A stretch of 64,000 nucleotides of DNA from DASYPP01 sp036006525 (GTDB lineage: Bacteria; Gemmatimonadota; Gemmatimonadetes; Gemmatimonadales; GWC2-71-9). Shown here one piece after another: positions 40,256-47,657 of the stretch. The notes below the pieces were generated by a model that was not told where the DNA came from, ran no database searches, and was given only the letters and a program-made list of their open reading frames with translations. Location: assembly GCA_036006525.1 (NCBI GenBank), contig DASYPP010000047.1, positions 8,305-72,304 on the forward strand, in the 5' to 3' direction. The position numbers and the translations under genes are program-made. The stretch's first letter is position 1, and each line of letters starts with the position of its first letter.

Positions 40256-40304
40256 TAAAAGAGCCCCCCGATGGAGTCAAGCGGACCGACTCCGTGGAGG
40301 GCTC
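40256..40304 (-). terminator. Intrinsic terminator after the outer-membrane protein gene
   Basis: On the minus strand, GAGCCC(...)GACTCC-type arms (40261-40266 with 40299-40304; 40273-40278 with 40288-40293) form a two-part stem with a 9-base loop, followed directly by TTTT (40259-40256). It lies about 70 bases past the barrel gene's stop. Confidence 0.7.
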
Positions 40305-40374
40305 CGGCCTGGTTTTGACGACGCCGCGTAATTTGTTATGTATCAATGGTTTCAGTCATTTCCGATTGCAGTAG

Positions 40375-41472
40375 TCAGATTTCATACCGAATGAACAGCG
40401 AAGCTCCCCAGCCGGTGATATTGTGGTTCGAGCCATCGGTAAACTCGTACTTCCCGAAGTCGAACCGGGCCGCCGGGGAGATGGTGATCTTCTCGCCCAT
40501 CGGAATCTGGAGGGCTGCCCCACCGCCGAACAGGCTGCCACTGCCCTGGTCCGGTGACCAGAACCGGGCTTCGAGTAGCGGCTCCAGCCGCATGTTCCGA
40601 CCCATGGGCCAGGATCCGCTGGCACCCAGCGAGAAGATGTTTTCCTGGTTGGTCGACCCGGCTCCCCCGGCCTTCTGGCGGTAGAAGTCCCAGGCATACC
40701 CGGTCAGGGTGCCGTTCCCGGCCAGGAAGGACAGGGACAACTCCCCGATGTAGCGATTGCCGGGCTGGTAGGTCCCATTGCCCCCGCCCGACAAATTGGC
40801 GAAGTCGTCGTTGCCGAAGGTGCTGAACGTGAACCCGGCCGCCAGCCTGGATGTGCCGAGGGTGCGGTCAGCCGCCACCTTGATACGGCCTTCGGTTCCC
40901 GGAGAGTACGTGAGGTTGTCGTCGGTGAACGGGGTGTACTCTCCGCTCATACGAAGACTTCCCGCCAGGCCCAGGTTCCAGGACCCGGCCGTCGTGGCAA
41001 CCGCCAGTCCGCCGGTGACGGAGAGTCCGGTGCGATAGGAATTCACCGGGAAGGACAGAAAGTTGGCGGCGGCAACGCCGAGGACACCGGACTCCGCGGT
41101 CGTCTGCTTCTTGCCGGTCGGCAGATTCACCATCACCGTGGCGACCAGTGCGTCGCGCCCGAACACGTACGACCCGCGGACCTGGGTATCGGTCAGACCC
41201 GATACCGTGGTGGCCGCACCGCTCACTTCGCTCCGGGTCGAGGCGAAGTAGGTGCCGACATCCACCGACAGCCGCTCATTTACCGGCATGACCAGCGCGA
41301 TCGGAAACGCGAATTGCCGGGTGTTGGGACCGGCGTCCACCGAGTAACCTCGGGCCGAAATGCCGGTGATAAAGGAGGTCGAGGTCACCAGCTGATCGTC
41401 CTGCGCCTGGGCGCCGCGCGCAGCTGCCAGCGCGACCACGAGAGCCAGGGCGGCTCGAGTCGAAGTTCTCAT
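40375..41472 (-). CDS. Outer-membrane beta-barrel protein
   Basis: A 365-residue secreted protein. The signal peptide is RTSTRAALALVVALAAARGA, ending QAQ. The rest alternates amphipathic strands typical of a barrel (FAFPIALVMPVNERLSVDVG; VRGSYVFGRDALVATVMVNL; TGYAWDFYRQKAGG) and ends in WGASLFIRYEI, with an aromatic-rich last strand though no C-terminal Phe. No plug or POTRA domain is visible, so a transporter of the phenol-degradation or FadL-like superfamily is possible. Its ATG overlaps the CsgG-like lipoprotein's stop by four bases (ATGA), so the two are made together and probably work together at the outer membrane. Cargo unknown. Confidence 0.82.
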   Translation of the reverse strand: MRTSTRAALALVVALAAARGAQAQDDQLVTSTSFITGISARGYSVDAGPNTRQFAFPIALVMPVNERLSVDVGTYFASTRSEVSGAATTVSGLTDTQVRGSYVFGRDALVATVMVNLPTGKKQTTAESGVLGVAAANFLSFPVNSYRTGLSVTGGLAVATTAGSWNLGLAGSLRMSGEYTPFTDDNLTYSPGTEGRIKVAADRTLGTSRLAAGFTFSTFGNDDFANLSGGGNGTYQPGNRYIGELSLSFLAGNGTLTGYAWDFYRQKAGGAGSTNQENIFSLGASGSWPMGRNMRLEPLLEARFWSPDQGSGSLFGGGAALQIPMGEKITISPAARFDFGKYEFTDGSNHNITGWGASLFIRYEI

Positions 41473-42818
41473 GGGCGGGTGATGATAATGATGATCTGGC
41501 CCGTGAGGCCGCCGGTCCGCGGATCATCGGTCTGGATCGCTTCGGGGAGCGGCGGCCGCTGGAGCGGCGGTTGGCCGCCGACCTGGCCGGTGATCAGCCC
41601 ACCGTGACTGGGAATCGACCCGGTGATCACGTTACGCAGGGTGACGACTCGCGGGGCCGGCGTGCCCGGCTGCTGGGGACGGTCCGAGCCGGTGGGAACG
41701 CCACCCTGGATCCCGGCCAGCTGGGCTGGCGTGGTTCCGATCGCCGCGGCCATCCGCTGGTTCTGGGCCTGCTTGTCTTTCGCGGTCCGGAAGTTGGGAT
41801 CCCGTGCGACGGCCGCGCTGAACTGCTCGGCAGCGGCCTGGTAGTCACCCCGGTCTTCGGCTTCCAACCCGCGGCTATACGCCAGGAAGGCCTGGAGGTC
41901 GGCGGTGGGCCGCTCGCTGATGGCGCGGCGTTCGGCGGCGGACAGCGTGATCCCCATTTTCTGCAGTAACTGGAGGACCACGGTTTTTTCCACTTCAAAG
42001 AGCTGCTGCAGCCGGTCGGTTGCCGCACCCGTGGCAGTCACCGAGGCATTGGTGGCGTTCACCACGTTGGCATCGAGCCGCAGCTGGCTTCCATTCCCCG
42101 GCTGGTCCTGCAGGGTGCCCTGGACTACGCTCGCGGCCCGAAGCATCCGGCCTGACCGCGCCCCAGTGGCCGTCTGGACCCGGCCGGAATCGGTCAGCTG
42201 CATTTCATCGAGCAGGGCCTGAACCCGTTCCCGCTCCAGCAGCCGCAACCGGGCGACTTTGCTCAGGTCGGTCACGATCAACTGGGACAGACCTCGCTCC
42301 AGTGGCCGCAGCTCTTCGTTGGCGCCCCGATAGCGGAAAGGGAAGACCGCGATGGTGTTCTCGACCGGGGCTGACTGGGTGAGTACCGCTTCCTGGGCCA
42401 ATGCGTTGCGGGCATCCTGCTGCAGCTCTTTCCTGGTGAGCAAGGTCAGCCGAGCGGTCAGTTCCTCCCGCTGGCCGGAGGTAATGCGCATGGCGCCGGC
42501 GCGGCCATAGCTGACCCGGGCCGAGTCGAGATTACCCAGCTCCTCGTAGGAGAGCCCGAGATAAACCGCCGCGGCGTAGGAAGTGGGCTCCACGACCAGT
42601 GTAGCGCGGAGTGCATCCCGGGCCTTGGTGTAATCCTTGGCATCGAAGTAGGCGATGCCGAGCCGGGTAAGCACCGACGCATCGTTGGGCCGCTGCTGCC
42701 TGGCCGCCTCGAGCGCGGGAATGTCGGCAGGCGTCGGGGCGGGCGTCTGTACTGAATGGGCACATCCCGAGACGACCGCGGCGAAACCCGCCAACGCGAG
42801 CGCACGCATCCTGATCAT
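41469..42818 (-). CDS. TPR plus CsgG-like outer-membrane lipoprotein
   Basis: A 449-residue lipoprotein. The signal peptide MIRMRALALAGFAAVVSGC has a lipobox, Cys19. Residues 30-130 carry TPR units (NDASVLTRLGIAYFDAKDYT, AAVYLGLSYEELGNLDSARV). Residues 150-290 look like a CsgG/FlgO-type domain (NTIAVFPFRYRGANEELRPL; GLSQLIVTDLSKVARLRLLE; RVQALLDEMQLTDSGRVQTA), followed by a further TPR pair (QAFLAYSRGLEAEDRGDYQA) and a Pro-rich tail ending in five isoleucines and TRP. CsgG-type domains form rings in the outer membrane or sense envelope state. AGGA is just upstream of ATG 42818. It is the first gene of a pair with the barrel protein. A secretion or sensing complex is an inference. Confidence 0.83.
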   Translation of the reverse strand: MIRMRALALAGFAAVVSGCAHSVQTPAPTPADIPALEAARQQRPNDASVLTRLGIAYFDAKDYTKARDALRATLVVEPTSYAAAVYLGLSYEELGNLDSARVSYGRAGAMRITSGQREELTARLTLLTRKELQQDARNALAQEAVLTQSAPVENTIAVFPFRYRGANEELRPLERGLSQLIVTDLSKVARLRLLERERVQALLDEMQLTDSGRVQTATGARSGRMLRAASVVQGTLQDQPGNGSQLRLDANVVNATNASVTATGAATDRLQQLFEVEKTVVLQLLQKMGITLSAAERRAISERPTADLQAFLAYSRGLEAEDRGDYQAAAEQFSAAVARDPNFRTAKDKQAQNQRMAAAIGTTPAQLAGIQGGVPTGSDRPQQPGTPAPRVVTLRNVITGSIPSHGGLITGQVGGQPPLQRPPLPEAIQTDDPRTGGLTGQIIIIITRP

Positions 42819-42927
42819 AGGGTCCTGGAACGAGAAAGGAGGTCCCGGCAATGTACCGGCCGCTCCCCGGCTCGGCAACCAGCCGGACTAAGGGGATAGG
42901 AGCTTGAGGGTTACTGCAATTTGGAGG

Positions 42928-43332
42928 CTACTTGATCTCCAACTCCAGGTCCTCGTCGTAGGCCCGGTGGGGAAGGCAGAAAATCCGGTATTTTCCCTTC
43001 GGAACTGACCGTGGAATCACGATTTCGTAGCTGTCGTTCTGGCGCATCAGGGGCCCGCGAAGGTCCCCGACCCGCCGGGGGAGCGCCCGGTTCCAGGCCT
43101 CGTGAACCGCGGGGGTCATCCCCTGGGGATCGACGCCAAGAGCATGGGGTGCCCCGCTCTCCGCGTGGAAGACCAGGGTGTCTCCGGGACTCGCCGTAAG
43201 GTCGTCCGGGGACATCTCATGGCTGACATTCTCGCCTCCGGTCAGGTCAATGCGATGGGAGCGGACGGCCGGAGCCGGGCCGGCCCCGAGACCGAGGCAA
43301 AGGACTGCGGAAACCGCGAAAAGCTTTATGAT
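42928..43332 (-). CDS. Secreted cupredoxin-like protein, apparent ATC/ATA start
   Basis: About 134 residues. The signal peptide IKLFAVSAVLCLGLGAGPAP precedes a cupredoxin-type fold: the N-terminal strand with GGENVSHEMSPDDLTASPGD, then LVFHAESGAPHALGV, and the C-terminal KYRIFCLPHRAYDEDLELEI. The last contains the usual Cys-x2-4-His copper-loop arrangement, with one His in APHALG, so a type I copper site is plausible though the Met ligand is unclear. The start is puzzling: the signal peptide has no ATG, GTG or TTG in frame. ATC 43332 and ATA 43329 follow GGGGGT (43342-43337) at 4 and 7 bases. Longer starts would overlap a divergent zinc-ribbon gene whose ATG is at 43331. Function in periplasmic electron transfer or copper handling is an inference. 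Confidence 0.7.
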   Translation of the reverse strand: MIKLFAVSAVLCLGLGAGPAPAVRSHRIDLTGGENVSHEMSPDDLTASPGDTLVFHAESGAPHALGVDPQGMTPAVHEAWNRALPRRVGDLRGPLMRQNDSYEIVIPRSVPKGKYRIFCLPHRAYDEDLELEIK

Positions 43333-43687
43333 GGTTACCCCCGAGGATTTGCCGAAGCCTGAAAAGCCGGATAGATTCGAATCGGGAAGCAAACTGCCGG
43401 AATGCAGGCGGCTTCCGGGAAGGTCAGGGCCGGTGGGTCGACGCGGCATCAAGGAGTATCGGGCAGCCGAAGCTCTCACGCTGATCGCGACAGATCGCGA
43501 CCACAAACCTCTGGTCTGCCCCAGTTGCGGCAGCACCGAAATCGAACGGACTCCCAGGCGCCTGCCGCGCGGCGCGCCCGACCTGGGACGGATTACCCTG
43601 CACTGCTCGTCCTGCGGACGCTCTGCCGTCTATCTCGCCGTCACCAACCCGGGCGGCCAACCCCAGACCGAGGGATCGAAGGAATAA
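43331..43687 (+). CDS. Zinc-ribbon protein of unknown function
   Basis: A 118-residue soluble protein. The N-terminal 45 residues are charged and probably disordered (EDLPKPEKPDRFESGSKLPE). A helix follows (RGIKEYRAAEALTLIATDRD). Residues 62-100 form a zinc ribbon: LVCPSCGSTEIERTPRR, then LHCSSCGRSAVYLAV. ATG pairs stand at 43328 and 43331; neither has a strong ribosome-binding site. The gene's first codons overlap head to head with the cupredoxin gene's inferred start, which implies shared or competing expression signals. It is convergent with the signal peptidase gene, 12 bases apart. A transcription- or ribosome-linked role is possible for such ribbons, but none can be shown. Confidence 0.65.
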   Translation: MVTPEDLPKPEKPDRFESGSKLPECRRLPGRSGPVGRRGIKEYRAAEALTLIATDRDHKPLVCPSCGSTEIERTPRRLPRGAPDLGRITLHCSSCGRSAVYLAVTNPGGQPQTEGSKE

Positions 43688-43698
43688 GGTCGAGGTGT

Positions 43699-44454
43699 TC
43701 AGTCCGGCGTCGTGAACAACCGTCCCCACCGTATCGCCGTCAGGAATCTTAGCGGCTTGTAGCTGTTCTTGTCGTAGCTGTAATACACGATGAGCGGCGT
43801 CCCCCGGACATTGAGACGGGGAAGAAATCCCCAGTAGCGTCCGTCGTAGGAACTGTCCCGGTTGTCGCCCATCATGAAGAACGAGTCCCGGGGCACCACG
43901 ATCGGCCCCCAGTCATGGAGATCGGGTTGGTAGGTGGCCGGGTCCCGGTTGACCAGATACCGGGCCTGCCATTGCCGCATCTTGGCCCGCTGGAAGGGAT
44001 CCTCGCTCTTGGCGGGATCCGACTTCACCGCGTAGGGCTCTTCCATCTTCTTGCCGTTGATGTAGAGCTCGCCATTCTCCATCGAGAGGGTGTCCCCCGG
44101 CATGCCGATCAGCCGCTTGACGATCTTCATTCCCTCCTGCTCGACCGAGTCGAACACCAGGATGTCGCCTCGTTTGGGTTCCCGGATCGCGGGAAGGTGC
44201 TTCCCGGTGAACGGGACCTCGGCGCCGTAGAGCGCCTTGTTCACGAAGAGGAAATCGCCTACCAGCAGGGTGTTCTCCATGCTTCCGGACGGAATCCGGA
44301 ACGCCTCGATCAGGAAGGTCCGGAGCACCAGCCACACCACGAGCGCAATCGCGATGGACTTGGTCCAGTCCCACAACCAGGCGCTGAAGGAGCGATGGGG
44401 CGGCTCCACCCGGGGTTGGGGCTCGGCGACAGGCTCGGTTTTCTTCTTGGCCAT
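43699..44454 (-). CDS. lepB: Signal peptidase I
   Basis: A 251-residue inner-membrane protease that removes signal peptides from exported proteins. A basic Pro-rich N-terminus precedes one transmembrane helix (about 32-50, SIAIALVVWLVLRTFLI). The catalytic Ser is in FRIPSGSMENTL (about residue 58), and the general-base Lys in KIVKRLIGMPGD (about 113). The C-terminal boxes are MMGDNRDSSYDGRYWGFLP. An insertion between Lys and the last box (MEEPYAVKSDPAKSEDPFQR) is longer than in E. coli and typical of Bacteroidota- and Gemmatimonadota-type LepB. AAAGGA is 6 bases from the second of two ATGs (44454), which I prefer; the first is at 44457. Downstream of the TolB-like gene on the same strand, gap 15 bases. 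Confidence 0.95.
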   Translation of the reverse strand: MAKKKTEPVAEPQPRVEPPHRSFSAWLWDWTKSIAIALVVWLVLRTFLIEAFRIPSGSMENTLLVGDFLFVNKALYGAEVPFTGKHLPAIREPKRGDILVFDSVEQEGMKIVKRLIGMPGDTLSMENGELYINGKKMEEPYAVKSDPAKSEDPFQRAKMRQWQARYLVNRDPATYQPDLHDWGPIVVPRDSFFMMGDNRDSSYDGRYWGFLPRLNVRGTPLIVYYSYDKNSYKPLRFLTAIRWGRLFTTPD

Positions 44455-44469
44455 CATGAATCCTTTGAT

Positions 44470-45516
44470 TTACTCGACCCAATCCGCAATAAACAGATTG
44501 GTTTCGCCTTCAACCTTGAAGTTACGATTGGATGCCCAGACGAGTTTCCGGGCATCGGGGCTGAACATGGGAAAACCGTCGAATGTCCCGGCCGTGGTGA
44601 TCTTGGTGAGCCCGGTCCCGTCCAGGTTCACCAGGTACAGGTCGAAGTTTCCGCTCCGCGGGGTCTCATAGTTCGACGAAAAGATGATCCGCTTGCCATC
44701 GGGATGGAAGGAGGGAGCGAAATTCGCACCCCCCAGGTGAGTGATCTGCCGGGGGTTGCTGCCGTCGGCGTTGGCGACCCAGAGTTCCACTCGGGAAGGC
44801 CGGACCAGGCGCTGGCCGAGCAGGGCCAGGTAGTCGGCCGAGTCGGCCGCGGTGCCGGGATAGCCGGCGCGCCACACGATGGTCTTGCCGTCCGGTGAGA
44901 ATACCGCACCGCCATCGTAGCCCACCCGGCGGGTGATCCGCCGGACATTGCTGCCGTCGACGTTCATGGTGTACAGATCGAGATCGCCGTCGCGGGTGCT
45001 GGTGAAGATGATGGTCTTCCCGTCCGGCGAGAGGGTGCCCTCGGCGTTGTAGGCGCCATTGTCGGTCAGCTGGCGAAGGTCGCTCCCGTCGGGCTTCGAG
45101 GTATAGATCTCGAGGTGACCGACCGGCCACACGTATCCATGGGAGCGGTCGGGGACGGGGGGGCAATCGGGTGAGTTCTTGAAGGTCGAGCTGTAGAAGA
45201 TCCGCCGGTCATTGTCGTAGAAATAGCCGCAGGTGGTCCGGCCCAGGCCGTTGGAGACCCGGTGCACGCCGGTCCCATCGATATTCATGATGTATTCCTG
45301 GTCGCAGGCCACGTTCACCTGCTCCTGGCGCTGGAAAATCAGCTGCTTGCCGGACGCGGAGAAATAGGATTCGGCGTTGTTCCCGCCGAAAGTCAATTGC
45401 TTGATGCTACCGAGGTGGCTCTCCCCCGGCTCCGACGGTATCGGCACGGCCGGAGACGGCTGGCGAGAACAACCGGCTAGTATCGCACTGACGAGCCACA
45501 GCTTTCCGAACTTCAT
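44470..45516 (-). CDS. TolB-like beta-propeller lipoprotein (PD40 repeats)
   Basis: A 348-residue lipoprotein. The signal MKFGKLWLVSAILAGC has a lipobox with Cys16. From residue 38 it is a six- or seven-bladed propeller of PD40/TolB repeats: SIKQLTFGGNNAESYFSASG, NAEGTLSPDGKTIIFTSTRD, YDGGAVFSPDGKTIVW, NFAPSFHPDGKRIIFSSNYE and FDGFPMFSPDARKLVWASNR. Two cysteine-containing loops (VACDQEYIMN, TTCGYFYDND, SPDCPPVPD) may form disulfides. There is no peptidase domain. It would sit in the periplasm or on the outer membrane and bind partner proteins or peptides. AAAGGG precedes the ATG at a good distance. It is followed by lepB and preceded, 32 bases away, by the peroxiredoxin. Confidence 0.9.
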   Translation of the reverse strand: MKFGKLWLVSAILAGCSRQPSPAVPIPSEPGESHLGSIKQLTFGGNNAESYFSASGKQLIFQRQEQVNVACDQEYIMNIDGTGVHRVSNGLGRTTCGYFYDNDRRIFYSSTFKNSPDCPPVPDRSHGYVWPVGHLEIYTSKPDGSDLRQLTDNGAYNAEGTLSPDGKTIIFTSTRDGDLDLYTMNVDGSNVRRITRRVGYDGGAVFSPDGKTIVWRAGYPGTAADSADYLALLGQRLVRPSRVELWVANADGSNPRQITHLGGANFAPSFHPDGKRIIFSSNYETPRSGNFDLYLVNLDGTGLTKITTAGTFDGFPMFSPDARKLVWASNRNFKVEGETNLFIADWVE

Positions 45517-45547
45517 TGGTCCACCCTTTCAAAAACTGCACGGTTTA

Positions 45548-46015
45548 TCATTTGAGTTCTTTAATGGACGCCAGCACCTCTGCCGCGTGCCCTTTCGGCT
45601 TCACCTTCTCGAACACCCGGGCAATCGTGCCATCCGGCCCGATGAGAAAGGTGGTGCGGAGAATTCCCTTGTATTTCCTGCCATACATCGATTTGTCCCC
45701 CCACGCGCCATAGGCATCGGCCACCGCGTGGTCCTCGTCCGTCAGCAGGGGGAAAGGCAGCTTGAACTTGGCCCGGAACTTCTTGTGGTCGGCGAGCCCG
45801 TCGGGAGATACGCCGAGTACCACCGCGCCGGTTTTCTGAACATCGGCCCAGCTGTCCCGGAACTCACAGGCCTCGACGGTACACCCGGGCGTGTCGTCCT
45901 TGGGATAGAAATACAGCACTACCGGCTTTCCCTTGAGACCGGAGAGCGACACCGTTTCGCCGCTGTCGGAAGGGAGAGAGAAGGCGGGCGCCTTGGAGCC
46001 AGTCTTAAGCGACAT
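45548..46015 (-). CDS. bcp: Thioredoxin-dependent peroxiredoxin (PrxQ/BCP)
   Basis: A 155-residue thiol peroxidase that reduces hydrogen peroxide and organic peroxides using thioredoxin. The active-site block FYPKDDTPGCTVEACEFRDS has peroxidatic Cys45 and, five residues on, Cys50, the atypical two-cysteine arrangement of the PrxQ alpha branch. Other family elements are Pro/Thr of the active site, GVSPDGLADHKKFRAKF, and LRTTFLIGPDGTIARVF. The length is standard. The 5' end lies directly beside a one-armed heptad repeat (46021-46049), which replaces any visible ribosome-binding site. It is followed closely by the TolB-like gene. Confidence 0.95.
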   Translation of the reverse strand: MSLKTGSKAPAFSLPSDSGETVSLSGLKGKPVVLYFYPKDDTPGCTVEACEFRDSWADVQKTGAVVLGVSPDGLADHKKFRAKFKLPFPLLTDEDHAVADAYGAWGDKSMYGRKYKGILRTTFLIGPDGTIARVFEKVKPKGHAAEVLASIKELK

Positions 46016-46020
46016 TGAAG

Positions 46021-46049
46021 GTTGATGATTGAAGATTGACGATTGACAT
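46021..46049. repeat. One-armed heptad repeat, TTGAAGA family
   Basis: Units TTGATGA, TTGAAGA, TTGACGA, TTGACAT run from 46022 to 46049. They fill the whole 33-base gap between the M14 peptidase stop (TGA at 46051-46049 on the minus strand) and the peroxiredoxin start. No opposite arm is present; a related inverse array is at 56344-56364. Confidence 0.6.
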
Positions 46050-47638
46050 CAGTTGCCTTCCACCACTTCAAGATCGGCAACCAGCGGTTTCCTCACCCGG
46101 CGAATCGGGGCGTTGGCGTGCTGGCGAAGCGAGCGGTCCAGGAAGTTCCAGGTGACGAATCCATCCTCGCTCGCCGGTTCCAGCAGATACGCGGCCAGCA
46201 CACCCAGGCGTTGGGTGACCGGCACGTAAAATGAGCCGGCCCGGGCGCTGTCCGCCGCCTGGGGAGACCAGTGGCCTTCGACGGTCACCGCCCGATGGCC
46301 TTCAAACACAAAGCGGGCGGATGTGATGGTGTCCACGCTGAAGGTCTCGACGTCGCCGCGCCAGGGAGTGCGCAGCCGCTCCACCACGATCCCCTGGGCC
46401 AGCAGCAGATTCACCAGGTCGGGGAAGGCAGGCGGGACGAGATAGCCGGCTGGCAGCGCCTCTCTCCGAAGTGCGGTGAAGCGATCGAACACCGGCATCC
46501 GGATGGTGCGGTACACCCCGGTGCGGCGGCGGTGGGCGAACGGCCCGGCCCCGTCATCCGCCGGTTCGGTGATTTCCGCGATCACGTCCTGCACGGTGGG
46601 CGGCGCCATGACCGATCGCACGGTGACCGAGTCCGGCCGAAAGTCATTGGACGCGAGCGACAGTGCCTGGACCCGGACCGATTGTTCCGCGAGCAGGCTC
46701 AGGATTTCCCGCACAAAGTTGTAGGTCACCGATATGCGGTCACCGAACGGCGCATTGCTGTAGGCTTCGCTCAGAATTGAGAACCGGCCTCGCAGGCCCA
46801 TCAGGTTGGTGCCGAAGCGGGGCCGGGGGTCGTAGGTCTCCCACCCCTGGATCAGCGAATCGGGCGTCTGGTTCCGGAAGTTGCCGTACCAGAAAGTCTC
46901 CTGGTGATGGCGCTGCCGCATCCGCTCCCGGATGGTGGGAAGAAAACGGTCGCGAACGTAATCGTTGGCCGGCGGGCTGTTGGGATTGAGCCCGGGCGAA
47001 TAGGTCAGCAAGTAACCATGATAGCTGCCATTCGTGGTATGCAGGTCAATGAAGACATCCGGATCCCAGCGCTCGATCAGGGCCAGCGAGGCGCGGGTCT
47101 CCGGCGCTTCCTGCTTCACGTAGTCGCGGTTCAGGTCGTAGCCTTGGCCATTGGCGCGCTCCCCGACCGGGGACGGGCCGTTCTGCCCGGGACGGTTCAC
47201 GTCGCCCGGGGCGAAATGATCGTTCCCGTCCGCATTGTAAATCGGCACCACCAGCAGGATGACGCTGTCCAGCAGCGGCTTCAACGGACCCACCGTCAGG
47301 TCCCGGAGCAGCATCTGGGCAGCCTCCTTCCCCTCCACCTCGCCGGCGTGAATGTTGGCCTGGAGATAAACGATCGGTTTCCCGCTTCGATGGGCCGCCG
47401 CCGGGCCGTCCACCATGGGGCGGGCGGCGAGCAGTACCGGGACCTGGCGCCCTTCGGGGCTCAGGGTCAGCGTCCAGGCGCGCAGGTCGGGGGTTCGCCG
47501 CTCGAGGCTGTCGAGAAAGGCGAGCACCTGCTGCTGGGACGAGGTTTCGCGGTTGCTGGTTCGCTCAGGGGTGGTGACCTGGGCAACGGCGGGCGAGCTC
47601 AAGACGAGCAGGAACAGGGCGACACGCAAGATGGACAT
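46049..47638 (-). CDS. Secreted M14 zinc carboxypeptidase
   Basis: A 529-residue exported peptidase. The signal peptide is MSILRVALFLLVLSSPAVAQ. The M14 domain occupies about 35-330: zinc ligands His97 and Glu100 in NIHAGEVEGKEAAQMLL, His200 in FIDLHTTNGSYHGY, substrate-binding NRD at 170-172, and the catalytic Glu at about 291 in FSILSEAYSNAPFG. The C-terminal 200 residues are beta-rich (TGVYRTIRMPVFDRFTALRR, GSFYVPVTQRLGVLAAYLLE) and probably a fused accessory domain. It would trim C-terminal residues from peptides outside the inner membrane. The longer frame to 47716 was rejected because the signal peptide begins at ATG 47638. The next gene upstream encodes another secreted metallopeptidase-like protein. 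Confidence 0.93.
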   Translation of the reverse strand: MSILRVALFLLVLSSPAVAQVTTPERTSNRETSSQQQVLAFLDSLERRTPDLRAWTLTLSPEGRQVPVLLAARPMVDGPAAAHRSGKPIVYLQANIHAGEVEGKEAAQMLLRDLTVGPLKPLLDSVILLVVPIYNADGNDHFAPGDVNRPGQNGPSPVGERANGQGYDLNRDYVKQEAPETRASLALIERWDPDVFIDLHTTNGSYHGYLLTYSPGLNPNSPPANDYVRDRFLPTIRERMRQRHHQETFWYGNFRNQTPDSLIQGWETYDPRPRFGTNLMGLRGRFSILSEAYSNAPFGDRISVTYNFVREILSLLAEQSVRVQALSLASNDFRPDSVTVRSVMAPPTVQDVIAEITEPADDGAGPFAHRRRTGVYRTIRMPVFDRFTALRREALPAGYLVPPAFPDLVNLLLAQGIVVERLRTPWRGDVETFSVDTITSARFVFEGHRAVTVEGHWSPQAADSARAGSFYVPVTQRLGVLAAYLLEPASEDGFVTWNFLDRSLRQHANAPIRRVRKPLVADLEVVEGN

Positions 47639-47657
47639 GGCGCGAGCAATATAATCC

